Assembly (NCBI RefSeq): GCF_001305855.1
Contig: NZ_LIXZ01000007.1
Span: 1 to 64,000 of the forward strand
DNA length: 64,000 nucleotides
Direction of reading: 5' to 3'
Origin: Rossellomorea vietnamensis
Lineage (GTDB): Bacteria; Bacillota; Bacilli; Bacillales; Bacillaceae_B
Below the pieces are notes generated by a model. The model did no database searches. It was given only the letters and a program-made list of their open reading frames with translations, and was not told where the DNA came from. The position numbers were made by a program, and so were the translations under genes. Below are positions 7,803 through 16,205 of the stretch, piece after piece. The stretch's first letter is position 1, and each line of letters begins with the position of its first letter.

Positions 7803-9113
7803 TAATACGGAATGGATGACGGCAGGTCTGCCGATCGAATAATAATCAATGGCCGCACCTTCAGCTTCCTCAACGGAAAAACAATTACGGCCATCAAATA
7901 GTATAGGGTTTTCCATAAGCTTGGAGATGGTTTTCAATCGTAAGACCTTAAATTCCTCCCATTCGGTCGCGATAAATAACATCTCCTGATCCTCGATGGC
8001 TTCAAAGCAATGGTCTGCATATATCACACGCGAACCAAGGATGGATTTTACATTTTCCTGAGCAACCGGATCGTAGACCGTAACCTGGACACCTTCATCC
8101 AGCAGCAGATTGATCATTTCCATGGAAGCCGCTTCTCTGATGTCGTCCGTATTGGGTTTGAAGGAGAGGCCCAATAGTCCTGCCCGCTTACCCTTCAGGT
8201 CCTTGAAACGCTTTTTCGCCATTTGAACCAATTTTACTTGTTGTTTGGCATTGACGTGAATGACCGATTCCAACAATTCGAAATCATGCTCCATTTCCCC
8301 GGCCATTTGGACGAGGGCGTTCGTATCTTTCGGAAAGCATGATCCCCCATAGCCAATGCCGGCTTGAAGGAAGGACGAACCGATTCGCTGATCCATGCCC
8401 ATTCCTTTTGCCACATCTTCAACGTTCGCCCCAAGCTTTTCGCATAAATTGGCGATTTCATTGATGAAGCTGATCTTGGTTGCTAAAAAGGCGTTAGAGG
8501 AATATTTGATCATTTCGGCGCTTTCGATTGACGTGTGTAAAATCGGCACCCCAAACGGTGCGACCATTTCTTCTAATCTCTTAGCTGTTTCTTCCTCTTC
8601 CGCGCCGATGACGATCCTATCACCGTTGAACGTATCATGGATGGCGGATCCTTCTCTAAGAAATTCGGGATTTGAAGCAATCCTGAACTTACCGGTCTGA
8701 TGGGTGTTCAACCAGGAGCGGATCTTGCGATTGGTCCCAACGGGTACGGTACTCTTCGTGACGATAATCGGTCCATCGTGCCTGGCATGGAAACCGATTT
8801 TCTCCGCCACATCCTGAAGGGCGGACAGGTCGGCAGAGCCGTCCGGACGGGAAGGGGTTCCCACGGCAATGATGATCACTTCAGCCTTTTCGCAGGCAAC
8901 GGGATAGTCTGTGGTAAAGGACAAATGGCCGGACTGGGTGGTCTTTTGCAATAAATCGTCTATCCCGGGTTCATAGATAGGGGACTTCCCGCTCTTTAAC
9001 ATCTCCACTTTTTCTTTGTTTACGTCCAGACATATAACGTGGTGCCCGATTTCCGCCAGGCATGCCCCTGTGACAAGACCAACATAGCCGGCACCGATCA
9101 CTGAAATATTCAT
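7782..9113 (-). CDS. UDP-glucose 6-dehydrogenase
   Basis: Oxidises UDP-glucose to UDP-glucuronate with two NAD+, supplying precursors for teichuronic acid or exopolysaccharide. The 443 residues are typical (TuaD/Ugd/RkpK). Rossmann motif VIGAGYVGLVTG is at residues 5-16. GTPSRPDGSADL and SNPEFLREGSAI are NAD and substrate motifs. The catalytic Cys lies in YGGSCFPKDTNAL (about residue 260), and the C-terminal domain carries GLSFKPNTDDIREA. The start overlaps the stop of the upstream pyrophosphorylase gene by four bases, so the two consecutive pathway enzymes are translationally coupled. No glycosyltransferases are adjacent. Confidence 0.93.
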   Translation of the reverse strand: MNISVIGAGYVGLVTGACLAEIGHHVICLDVNKEKVEMLKSGKSPIYEPGIDDLLQKTTQSGHLSFTTDYPVACEKAEVIIIAVGTPSRPDGSADLSALQDVAEKIGFHARHDGPIIVTKSTVPVGTNRKIRSWLNTHQTGKFRIASNPEFLREGSAIHDTFNGDRIVIGAEEEETAKRLEEMVAPFGVPILHTSIESAEMIKYSSNAFLATKISFINEIANLCEKLGANVEDVAKGMGMDQRIGSSFLQAGIGYGGSCFPKDTNALVQMAGEMEHDFELLESVIHVNAKQQVKLVQMAKKRFKDLKGKRAGLLGLSFKPNTDDIREAASMEMINLLLDEGVQVTVYDPVAQENVKSILGSRVIYADHCFEAIEDQEMLFIATEWEEFKVLRLKTISKLMENPILFDGRNCFSVEEAEGAAIDYYSIGRPAVIHSVLKTPHSE

Positions 9114-10051
9114 TCGGTTCCCACCTTTTTAAGCAGTTCTTTCAAATATGAGGTTAAGGAGGATTGGAGTTCCGGCCTTTTCATCGCACATTCAATCGTT
9201 GCTTTAATGAATCCGAACTTATCTCCTATGTCATAGCGGTCTCCGTCAAAAACTTTCGCATACATAAAGTGTTCTTGATTATAGTGGTTCAATGCGTCGG
9301 TCAACTGAAATTCTCCACCCGCACCCACGGATAATCGATCTAAATACGAGAAAATCTCAGGGGTTAAAATGTATCGGCCCATGATCGCCAGGTTTGAAGG
9401 AGCTTCATGTGGAAGAGGTTTTTCAACCAGTCCCCGGATTCGGTGAAGGTGGTCATCTTTCGAATTATCCGTTGGGAAAGGACTGACGATCCCGTACTTC
9501 GATACTTCTTCCTCCTTCACTTCCTGAACCCCGATGATCGGTGCTTGAAACTCATTGAAAGAATCAATCAGCTGGCTGACACATGGTTGGTCAGAAAGAA
9601 TCATATCATCCCCCAGCATGACGGCAAACGGATCATCCCCTATGAAGGAACGGGCACACAGGACGGCATGGCCCAGCCCCAGCGGCTCCTTCTGTCTGAT
9701 ATAATGAATGTTTGCCAGATTCGCAATCGACTGCACTTCCTCAAGGGCATCCCATTTTTCTTTTTTCTCCAAGGTTGCTTCCAATTCATATGATTTATCA
9801 AAGTGATCCTCGATACTCCTTTTGCCCCGGCCCGTTATGATGATGATATCCGTGATCCCGGAATGCACGGCCTCTTCAATGATGTATTGAATGGTCGGTT
9901 TATCTACGATCGGAAGCATTTCCTTCGGCTGGGCCTTCGTGGCCGGGAGAAATCGTGTGCCGAGTCCGGCTGCAGGGATGATGGCTTTTGTTACTTTCTT
10001 CTTCTTGGGAATGGATGATGCTAATAATAAGGAGAGATCGGATTGCTTCAC
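9110..10051 (-). CDS. galU: UTP-glucose-1-phosphate uridylyltransferase
   Basis: Makes UDP-glucose from UTP and glucose-1-phosphate (GalU/GtaB family). The nucleotidyltransferase signature AIIPAAGLGTRFLPATKA is followed by QPKEMLPIVDKPTIQYI, with LGDDMI, GLVEKP and GGEFQLTDAL further on. At 313 residues it is about 15-18 longer at the N-terminus than the usual form, which starts near KKVxKAIIPAAG. The extension (MKQSDLSLLLASSIPKKKK) is supported by GGAGGTG seven bases before this GTG. It supplies the substrate for the downstream UDP-glucose dehydrogenase. Confidence 0.92.
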   Translation of the reverse strand: MKQSDLSLLLASSIPKKKKVTKAIIPAAGLGTRFLPATKAQPKEMLPIVDKPTIQYIIEEAVHSGITDIIIITGRGKRSIEDHFDKSYELEATLEKKEKWDALEEVQSIANLANIHYIRQKEPLGLGHAVLCARSFIGDDPFAVMLGDDMILSDQPCVSQLIDSFNEFQAPIIGVQEVKEEEVSKYGIVSPFPTDNSKDDHLHRIRGLVEKPLPHEAPSNLAIMGRYILTPEIFSYLDRLSVGAGGEFQLTDALNHYNQEHFMYAKVFDGDRYDIGDKFGFIKATIECAMKRPELQSSLTSYLKELLKKVGTE

Positions 10052-10200
10052 TCTTTACACCTCCGAAAATATGTATCTTCTTCTATATTATCAGACGAGG
10101 GAGAAGGATATCCTTTGGGAAAGGCTGGTTTTACGAAAAATTTACATGATATTAGTGTGAAGGGTAGCATCTGTCTTTACAAAACCTTTCCTATTTCACG

Positions 10201-10230
10201 AAAAAAGTCCCGACAGCAATCCTCCGGGAC
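10201..10230 (-). terminator. Terminator of the GGDEF-EAL gene
   Basis: On the minus strand, a GTCCCG...CGGGAC stem is followed by TTTTTT, 20 bases past the stop codon. Confidence 0.8.
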
Positions 10231-10250
10231 CCACTTCACTTATTATACTG

Positions 10251-12662
10251 TTAAACGATCACAACTTCAGTTTCCCGACCATCAATATAGTCACTCAGCT
10301 CCCCAGCCGGCACAGGTCTGCTGAAGTAAAACCCTTGAGCATACTCACACTGCAATTCCTTCAACCATGCCAGCTGTGATTCGGTTTCCACACCTTCTGC
10401 CACAATGGTCAGATTCAAATGCTTGGCCATGGCATGAATTGCGGAAACGATGGCTTTATTGGACTCATGATCATCCAGTCCCATGATGAAGCTGCGGTCG
10501 ATCTTAAGGGTCTGAATCGAGAATTTCTGCAGGTAGCTTAACGAGCTGTATTCAATGCCGAAATCATCAATGGCAATGGATACGCCGATTTCCCGCAGGG
10601 TCGTCAGTTTCGTCAGGGCTTCTTCCACATGATGCATCGTCGTGCTTTCCGTTACTTCGAGTTCGATGAGGGAAGGGGGGACGTCGTATGTGTTCAGAAC
10701 ATCCCTAACCATATCGACAAATGTGACATCATGAAATTGACGGGAAGAAACATTGATGGAAATCTTGAACTCATGACCTTCCTGCATCCAGATCTTCAGT
10801 TGCTTGCAGGCTTCAATCAGAATGCGGTGTCCAAGTGGAATGATCAGCCCCGTTTCTTCAGCCAAAGGAATGAAGTCCACGGGTGAAATCAATCCTTTCA
10901 CAGGATGGTTCCATCTGACCAGGGCTTCCACCCCGACGATCGTGTTTGTCGTCAAGGAAAGTTGAGGTTGATAATAAAGCTCAAACTCTTCATTGATCAG
11001 TGCTTTTCTCAGGTTTTCCTCAAGCTCAATCGGGTTGATCCCTTTCTCCTCAAGCTGATCGGAAAATAAAAGCTGATACGCGCCTTCGCTCTTTTTCATC
11101 GTATACATGGCGATATCTGCCTTTTTCAACAGGGTGGAAAGATCATGTCCGTCTTGAGGGTAAAGGGAAATCCCGATGGAAGTGGAAGTGATGATGTCAT
11201 GGCCCCCGATATCAAATGGGGTCTCCAGGCTTTCATGAATCGCAGCCGCCACCCTATGGACGTCATTCCGGCATCCGATGGAAGGAAGAAGCACGATGAA
11301 CTCGTCACCGCTCATCCGTGCAATGAAGCCTTTCGTGCCCAGCACTTTTACGCATCTTTTTCCTACACGGGAGATCAGCTCATCCCCGTATCCATGTCCC
11401 AGTGTGTCATTGACGATTTTAAATCGGTTCAAGTCGAGGAGCAGGATAGCCATCTGCTCATGACCCTCCTGTACTTTTTTCTCGAATTCTTCATTAAAAT
11501 GGCGCCGGTTCGGTAATCCGGTCAGTTCATCATGATAGGCGAGGTACTGGATTTGCTCCTTGTCCCGGATCGCTTCCGTAATATCTGTCGCCAGGACATG
11601 GGCACCTGTCACTTCCCCATCGAGATGAATCGGCACCACGATGACCTGAATGGACATGATGTGCCCTTTTCGGTGGGGGAACTTCATTTCGAACTTCGAG
11701 GGCTCCCCGATCAAGGATTTCTGGAATGCGGTCTGGATCTCGTCCAGATCCTTCTTCATGACATACGATTGGAAGACTCGACCAATCATCATCTCGATAG
11801 GATAGCCCGTCATATCCGCAGCTCTATTATTGGCTTCTATGATGACGGCATTCCGATTATATGTAAAAATGGCGGAAAGATTATTCTGATATAATGACCT
11901 GTATTCTTGTTCCTTCTCGTAAATATTCTTCATCTGTTTTTTATGTAAATCATTGGCCAATTGGTCCGGAATGAACCAGAGTGCCAGCAGGATGGCCATC
12001 TCAATGATAAAAGGAAGCATCTGATTGTTTTCCACCCGGGAAAGCTGCGGTCCATATTTCTCAGGTGAAAGAAGGGAATAAGCCGTGAGATAGGTTATCC
12101 CTGAGAAACCAAGGCCAATAATGAAGCTCCAAAATGCGTGCGTTTTCCCTCGATAGGAACTGTTTTCCTGGTTGTTGAGCTGCAGGAGCATCCGGAAAAA
12201 AGGAAACGTCACACCAAGAGTCATCAAGATCGTCAGCCCTATGTACATCGGTTTTAATTCAACATAAGGATAAATCAGCCCGGTACACGTGGCGAAATTC
12301 CCCGCCAACATGATCAGGGAAAAGATGAACCCTCCCTTGAAAAAGTGAACCTTATCCGTATTCACATTCTGAAATAGACGTAAAGACAGATAAATACTGA
12401 AAAAACAAATCACCAAAAAGATCGGAGCGAAATAGATGAAACGCTCGATGAAAATATCATATGAAACCATCCACATCACGGAAGCGTGAAGCAGGCAGTA
12501 AAAAATCGTATAAATAAAGGAAGGGAGCCATAACTCCTTTTTGCTCACTAATTGTTTCTGGCCGTTTCGCTTGAACGCTTCCTTCAGTGCCAAATAGCTA
12601 CAGCCGGCCGATAATAGGACACTCAATGTTATATTAATAAAAACCACTAGAATATCAGTCAT
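10251..12662 (-). CDS. Membrane PAS-GGDEF-EAL cyclic-di-GMP protein
   Basis: An 803-residue second-messenger enzyme. Residues 1-235 contain seven or eight membrane segments. A PAS domain follows (about 250-365, IFTYNRNAVIIEANNRAADM). The GGDEF domain (about 375-530) has the signature RMSGDEF, with Ser for the first Gly. The EAL domain (about 545-795) has intact EALVRWNHP, INVSSRQFHD, DDFGIEYSS, KIDRSFI and EGVETESQ. The EAL half therefore looks competent for c-di-GMP hydrolysis; whether the synthase half works is open, since other SGDEF enzymes vary. GGAGGTATAA precedes the ATG. Probably a sensor switching motility or biofilm state. Confidence 0.92.
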   Translation of the reverse strand: MTDILVVFINITLSVLLSAGCSYLALKEAFKRNGQKQLVSKKELWLPSFIYTIFYCLLHASVMWMVSYDIFIERFIYFAPIFLVICFFSIYLSLRLFQNVNTDKVHFFKGGFIFSLIMLAGNFATCTGLIYPYVELKPMYIGLTILMTLGVTFPFFRMLLQLNNQENSSYRGKTHAFWSFIIGLGFSGITYLTAYSLLSPEKYGPQLSRVENNQMLPFIIEMAILLALWFIPDQLANDLHKKQMKNIYEKEQEYRSLYQNNLSAIFTYNRNAVIIEANNRAADMTGYPIEMMIGRVFQSYVMKKDLDEIQTAFQKSLIGEPSKFEMKFPHRKGHIMSIQVIVVPIHLDGEVTGAHVLATDITEAIRDKEQIQYLAYHDELTGLPNRRHFNEEFEKKVQEGHEQMAILLLDLNRFKIVNDTLGHGYGDELISRVGKRCVKVLGTKGFIARMSGDEFIVLLPSIGCRNDVHRVAAAIHESLETPFDIGGHDIITSTSIGISLYPQDGHDLSTLLKKADIAMYTMKKSEGAYQLLFSDQLEEKGINPIELEENLRKALINEEFELYYQPQLSLTTNTIVGVEALVRWNHPVKGLISPVDFIPLAEETGLIIPLGHRILIEACKQLKIWMQEGHEFKISINVSSRQFHDVTFVDMVRDVLNTYDVPPSLIELEVTESTTMHHVEEALTKLTTLREIGVSIAIDDFGIEYSSLSYLQKFSIQTLKIDRSFIMGLDDHESNKAIVSAIHAMAKHLNLTIVAEGVETESQLAWLKELQCEYAQGFYFSRPVPAGELSDYIDGRETEVVIV

Positions 12663-12691
12663 TTATACCTCCGTCAAAATACCTATTTCTA

Positions 12692-12700
12692 ACAGTATAT
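12692..12700 (-). promoter_or_regulatory. Extended -10 promoter of the GGDEF-EAL gene
   Basis: TGATATACT on the minus strand, 30 bases upstream of the start, fits an extended -10 sigma-A promoter. The -35 is poor. Confidence 0.4.
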
Positions 12701-12826
12701 CATGTATTTCGACGGAATTTTCTTATTTTTCATGTTTTTTTCTGATAATCGACAAGGGGTTGAAGGAGAGAATTACTACTTCGGGAATTTCTAAAAAGGG
12801 AGGGGGAAGCGCTTAAAGATTTTTCG

Positions 12827-12950
12827 ACAAACCGGCATGATTATCTGAAATGGGGCATGATTCCTGTGTATGGGTCATGAATCATTTTTATTCCGCATGA
12901 AAAGCCGAATTCCCGCTTGATTACCCCAAAAAGACGCATGATTCCTAAAG
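12827..12950 (+). repeat. Phased 20-bp repeat array, copy B
   Basis: GCATGA-type units (TCATGA in the third, GCTTGA in the fifth) begin at 12835, 12855, 12875, 12895, 12915 and 12936, with spacing 20, 20, 20, 20 and 21. The array follows TTTTCGACA and ends CGCATGATTCC, exactly like copy A. The 540 bases between the GGDEF-EAL gene and the 13.2-kb gene otherwise hold two hairpins. Confidence 0.85.
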
Positions 12951-13029
12951 CAGCCGTGAGAAGGATAGGAAAAAGTCCAAGTTCTATGGAAGAATAACCT
13001 CCCTTACTCCCAATAAGTCCTCAAACAAT

Positions 13030-13078
13030 AAAAAAACCTCCCCGAACCACACTAACGGGTCCCGTTGAGGGAGGGAAA
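13030..13078 (-). terminator. Terminator-like hairpin
   Basis: Minus-strand CCTCCC pairs with GGGAGG around an inner ACGGGACCCGT palindrome and is followed by TTTTTTT. No minus-strand gene ends here except the one 130 bases upstream, which has its own terminator. Confidence 0.45.
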
Positions 13079-13143
13079 ACCTTAAATCTCACCCCCAATT
13101 AGCAGCAGAAATAGTGATGTAAATAGCACTATATTTAACAGTA

Positions 13144-13169
13144 AAAAACCCAGAGTACTCTGGGTTTTT
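13144..13169. terminator. Perfect palindromic terminator
   Basis: A 26-base perfect palindrome (AAAAACCCAGAGT / ACTCTGGGTTTTT) lies 38 bases beyond the stop of the minus-strand gene. Confidence 0.85.
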
Positions 13170-13200
13170 ATGTCTTTATTAACTTCTTATTCCGTTAAAG

Positions 13201-13216
13201 CCCCCGTTAGTTGAAC
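13201..13216. repeat. CCCCCGTTAGTTGAAC motif
   Basis: First of four related motifs in this AT-rich patch; it contains the 3' end of the minus-strand gene (stop TAG and Asn codon). Others are at 13873-13888, 13931-13942 and, inverted, 14185-14200. Confidence 0.5.
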
Positions 13217-13776
13217 AAACTCGTTACTTTTTCATCAGTTTTTTTTGCAAAGTTATATAAGTCACCATCATCAAATCCCGTTGCAAATACCACTTCTTTT
13301 GAGAATCGTGAAGGGTGAGAAAGCAAATAGTTATTTGCAAGAGTGATTGTTGATGAAATCGTTAGAAATAACCCTAAATAAAAATCATCTTCCCAAAAAT
13401 TATACAAATCATTATATAGGGTTATATTAGCATACCTTCCTTCAAGAAAATAATCGTTATTACTCGCCCACTCCTCATCATCAATTTCCCATTCAGTCGA
13501 ACCTGTTATATAAAGCTGAATACCGTCTTCACTTTCAAAAAGACCAAAATTAAAAGCAAGTATGTTATTTGGAACTTTCTCTTGTTCAAACAAACAATTA
13601 AGCCAATCCTCAAATTGTTTATAGCTATCAGTTAGTTGGTTCCTAAAGTCTTTTAAATCCGCTGAATCATCTATACTTTTTGCATACTTCTCAATTATGT
13701 TGAACCCATTATTCAAGGTTGGAGATTCTTTAATTAGGGATATTAACAGTTCATCTATTTTTTCAATATCAGACAA
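13207..13776 (-). CDS. Hypothetical acidic protein
   Basis: A soluble, strongly acidic 189-residue protein with no signal peptide or membrane segment. The N-terminal 80 residues look helical. The middle has a beta-rich acidic segment (LYITGSTEWEIDDEEW) and the C-terminus a mixed fold. No family was recognised. Size, acidity and location in an AT-rich accessory patch resemble orphan immunity proteins of contact-dependent toxins, but no toxin gene is nearby, so this is only a guess. The frame has its own terminator and an AT-rich composition unlike its neighbours. Confidence 0.7.
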   Translation of the reverse strand: MSDIEKIDELLISLIKESPTLNNGFNIIEKYAKSIDDSADLKDFRNQLTDSYKQFEDWLNCLFEQEKVPNNILAFNFGLFESEDGIQLYITGSTEWEIDDEEWASNNDYFLEGRYANITLYNDLYNFWEDDFYLGLFLTISSTITLANNYLLSHPSRFSKEVVFATGFDDGDLYNFAKKTDEKVTSLFN

Positions 13777-13860
13777 TTAGCGCACCTACTTTTCCAATAA
13801 TGTTTTTGACTTTATTTACATTTCCTGTTCCTTTTATTCTCAAAATAGAATAGCACCGTC

Positions 13861-13896
13861 TTCAATTATCCTGCCCCGTTAATTGAAGAAGGGCAG
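13861..13896. repeat. Nested inverted repeat with CCCCGTTAATTGAAG motif
   Basis: TTCAATTA (13861-13868) pairs with TAATTGAA (13880-13887), and CTGCCC (13871-13876) pairs with GGGCAG (13891-13896). It belongs to the short CCCCGTTARTTGAA family seen at 13201 and 14185. Confidence 0.5.
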
Positions 13897-13966
13897 TAGC
13901 CGGCGATCAATTAGCTGATCTTCAGTTATTGCCCCCGTTAGTAAAAATCCACAGTAGGTGTTCACT

Positions 13967-14143
13967 CTAATCCAAATTAAACAATTCCGAAATGATTTCA
14001 GCACTCCCTGGAGAAAACATAAATATTGAGAACGCAGTACATAAAAGCCCTACAATTATCAAGCTAATTTTTTTATTCCCACGTAGACCTTTAACAACTA
14101 AAAATATTCCTACAAACAATATTAAGAAATACCAAAAGCCCAT
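13967..14143 (-). CDS. Small two-helix membrane protein
   Basis: A 58-residue protein with two predicted membrane segments (residues 3-18 and 27-45) separated by the positive loop RGNKK. GAGGGGTG lies seven bases before this ATG. The in-frame GTG nine bases upstream falls in that site and is less likely. It is flanked on both sides by CCCCGTTARTTGAA motifs, like a cassette. Function unknown. Confidence 0.55.
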   Translation of the reverse strand: MGFWYFLILFVGIFLVVKGLRGNKKISLIIVGLLCTAFSIFMFSPGSAEIISELFNLD

Positions 14144-14184
14144 AAATCTCACCCCTCAATAAAATGATGTTACCTTTCACTCTT

Positions 14185-14200
14185 GTTCAACTAACCTGCC
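14185..14200. repeat. Inverted CCCCGTTAGTTGAAC-like motif
   Basis: GTTCAACTAACCTGCC is an imperfect reverse complement of the motif at 13201. It lies upstream of the small membrane gene. Confidence 0.4.
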
Positions 14201-14203
14201 CTT

Positions 14204-14510
14204 TAATGGAATATCCATTATTTACAATTGTATCACACAATTCCTCAATAGAGGCTCATATCCGCAAGAACAGGATGTGAATTGACAAGTCATTTAACAC
14301 CCTAATTAGCACCTCATTTTTAAGCTGGACAATAATTATTGTACGCTTGTTAATTAAGGTGCTATTTGATGTGCTAATTCACTCCCAAAACGAATGAGAA
14401 CATTGTTATAACAACAAATAAAGCAGGTCTATTTCATATGCGAATTAGCCTGCTATTTATAATGCTATTTGCTATTTTCTCTCCCTAAACGGAACCCCTT
14501 AGAACCACAC
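14204..14510. other. AT-rich gene-free stretch
   Basis: About 300 bases with no credible ORF. They hold loosely repeated words such as GTGCTAATT, GGTGCTATTTG, AATTAGCACC and AATTAGCCTGCTATTT. No clear promoter or hairpin was seen. Confidence 0.4.
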
Positions 14511-14517
14511 GGAAAGG

Positions 14518-15108
14518 TCACTTCAATCGCTTAATATCTTCAATCATTTCCTCATATGGAGGATTCGACACGCCTTCATACTGCTTCAACAAAACGCCGT
14601 TCTCACTCACAAGATAAAAAGAGGTCCCGTGGACAAACTGGTCTGAACCCTCGACCGCAGCGGCGGGAGTTTTAAACGATACATTAGCGAAGGATTCAAT
14701 CTTATCCCGAGTGTATCCCGTCAGGAAGCTCCAGTTCCCGTCATCGAATTCATACCGGCCGCTGTATTCCTTCAGCACATCCGGCGTATCATGCTCTGGA
14801 TCGACGCTGATCGAAACCAATTGGACCTCATCCTCCAACCCGGCCTCGGCGACCCTCTTCTGAAGTTTAGCCATGTTCGCCGTCATCGGCAGGCAGACCG
14901 TATCACAATTTGTAAAAATAAAATCGGCTACGATGATCTTCCCTTTATTGAGAGCGGCAAGCGACGTCTTCTCCCCATCCTGATCAACGGCGGACAGGAC
15001 CCCGACCTCCACCTTCATCGGAAACGACTCCTCCACATCCTGCCCCTGACATCCGCCCAACAACAGCAAACACAAGGCGAAAATAGAAACCATAGACTTC
15101 ACACCCAC
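14518..15108 (-). CDS. SCO1/SenC-family copper chaperone, lipoprotein
   Basis: A 196-residue lipoprotein with signal peptide and lipobox ending at Cys20 (LLLLGGC), followed by a thioredoxin-like SCO domain. Copper ligands are the TNCDTVCLP motif (Cys68, Cys72) and His160 in VHGTSFYL. Such proteins (YpmQ/ScoC in B. subtilis) deliver copper to the CuA site of cytochrome c oxidase on the outer membrane face. The GTG start has AAGGAGGTAG six bases upstream. It stands alone, separated from the ABC operon by a hairpin repeat. Confidence 0.92.
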   Translation of the reverse strand: MGVKSMVSIFALCLLLLGGCQGQDVEESFPMKVEVGVLSAVDQDGEKTSLAALNKGKIIVADFIFTNCDTVCLPMTANMAKLQKRVAEAGLEDEVQLVSISVDPEHDTPDVLKEYSGRYEFDDGNWSFLTGYTRDKIESFANVSFKTPAAAVEGSDQFVHGTSFYLVSENGVLLKQYEGVSNPPYEEMIEDIKRLK

Positions 15109-15132
15109 TGCAAACTACCTCCTTCTATAATA

Positions 15133-15166
15133 GAGGTCCGTCCCTCAAACGTGGAGGGACGGACCT
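15133..15166. repeat. GAGGTCCGTCCCTC hairpin element
   Basis: GAGGTCCGTCCCTC and its complement GAGGGACGGACC, separated by about seven bases, make a 12-13 bp stem six bases beyond the stop of the minus-strand binding-protein gene. It may act as its terminator, although no strong T-run follows. Confidence 0.75.
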
Positions 15167-15172
15167 TGTTCG

Positions 15173-16165
15173 TTAGTCGATGAATTGTTTGTCGATGAGA
15201 TCGGTGAATTCTGGTTTTTCTTTCAGGAATTTGAGTTCGTAGGAGGAGTCGGCGAATGCCTGGACGGCGTTTGAATCCACTTTGTACGTGAATCCGATTC
15301 GTTCCCAAGCCTGGTCGACGACTTCCTTGCTCAGTTCCTGTCCGGTGACTTCTTTTACGTCTTTGATCGTGATTTCTTTCGCTTCTTCAGGGTTTTTCTC
15401 AATGAATGAAGTCGCTTCTTTATGGGCATCCACGATTTTTTGAATCGTGTCCGGATTTTCTTTTACCGATTTGCCTGAGGCCACAAGTACGGAAGCAGGA
15501 AGTGTTTCCCCGAAGGAAATTTCATCATGATCGATGATGATGTTCGCTCCGGTTTCCTGCTGGATCACCGCGGCCCAAGGTTCAGGAGCGACGGCGATGT
15601 CGACTTTCCCTGATTTCAACATATTCGCATACTGGGCAGGATTCCCTGTTACGTGCTTCATGGTGCCTCCGATGCGCTGGGACTCGATCCCATGCTCGCC
15701 GAGGAACGTTTCCACCTGTACATCATGGGTACAACCGACTGCCGGAGTGATGAAGGATTTACCTGCAAAATCGTCCACGGATTTCACGCCGCTTTCCTTA
15801 CTCGCAAGGACCACGGTACCTCCCGTTGAACCGCCTCCGATGATCTTCACGTCAGCACCGGTCATATAGTTATTCATGGCAGGCCCTGGTCCAACAAGCC
15901 CCGCATCGATATCACCCGTCTTCAAGGCGGTCATGAACGAAGAACCATCCGGGAACGTTTTGTACTCGACCTTCGTGCCGTCTCCCAGCTCTTTTTCATA
16001 AAATCCTTTGTCTTTCGCCACCATGGCCGGGACGTGGTTAATATTCGGGAAGTAGCCGATGACGACTTTCTTGCTGACATCTCCCGAGCTCTTTTCTGTT
16101 CCGCAGCCTGAGAGAACCCCAAGGAATGTGAAGAAAATCGTGAATAGTAAAAATGTTTTTTTCAT
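15173..16165 (-). CDS. ABC importer substrate-binding lipoprotein (NitT/TauT/SsuA type)
   Basis: A 330-residue lipoprotein with signal peptide and lipobox LGVLSGCG. The domain is of the NMT1/SsuA periplasmic-binding type: IGYFPNINHVPAMVAKDKGF, LKTGDIDAGLVGPGPAMNNYM, and the second-lobe LKSGKVDIAVAPEPW. Such proteins bind aliphatic sulfonates, taurine, nitrate or thiamin precursors. A sulfonate or other sulfur source is the likeliest guess because of the promoter architecture. Last gene of the three-gene minus-strand operon, 40 bases after the permease. Confidence 0.88.
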   Translation of the reverse strand: MKKTFLLFTIFFTFLGVLSGCGTEKSSGDVSKKVVIGYFPNINHVPAMVAKDKGFYEKELGDGTKVEYKTFPDGSSFMTALKTGDIDAGLVGPGPAMNNYMTGADVKIIGGGSTGGTVVLASKESGVKSVDDFAGKSFITPAVGCTHDVQVETFLGEHGIESQRIGGTMKHVTGNPAQYANMLKSGKVDIAVAPEPWAAVIQQETGANIIIDHDEISFGETLPASVLVASGKSVKENPDTIQKIVDAHKEATSFIEKNPEEAKEITIKDVKEVTGQELSKEVVDQAWERIGFTYKVDSNAVQAFADSSYELKFLKEKPEFTDLIDKQFID

Positions 16166-16205
16166 TATTTATCCTCCTAATGGCGGGTGAACCCGCAAAT
16201 TTTTT

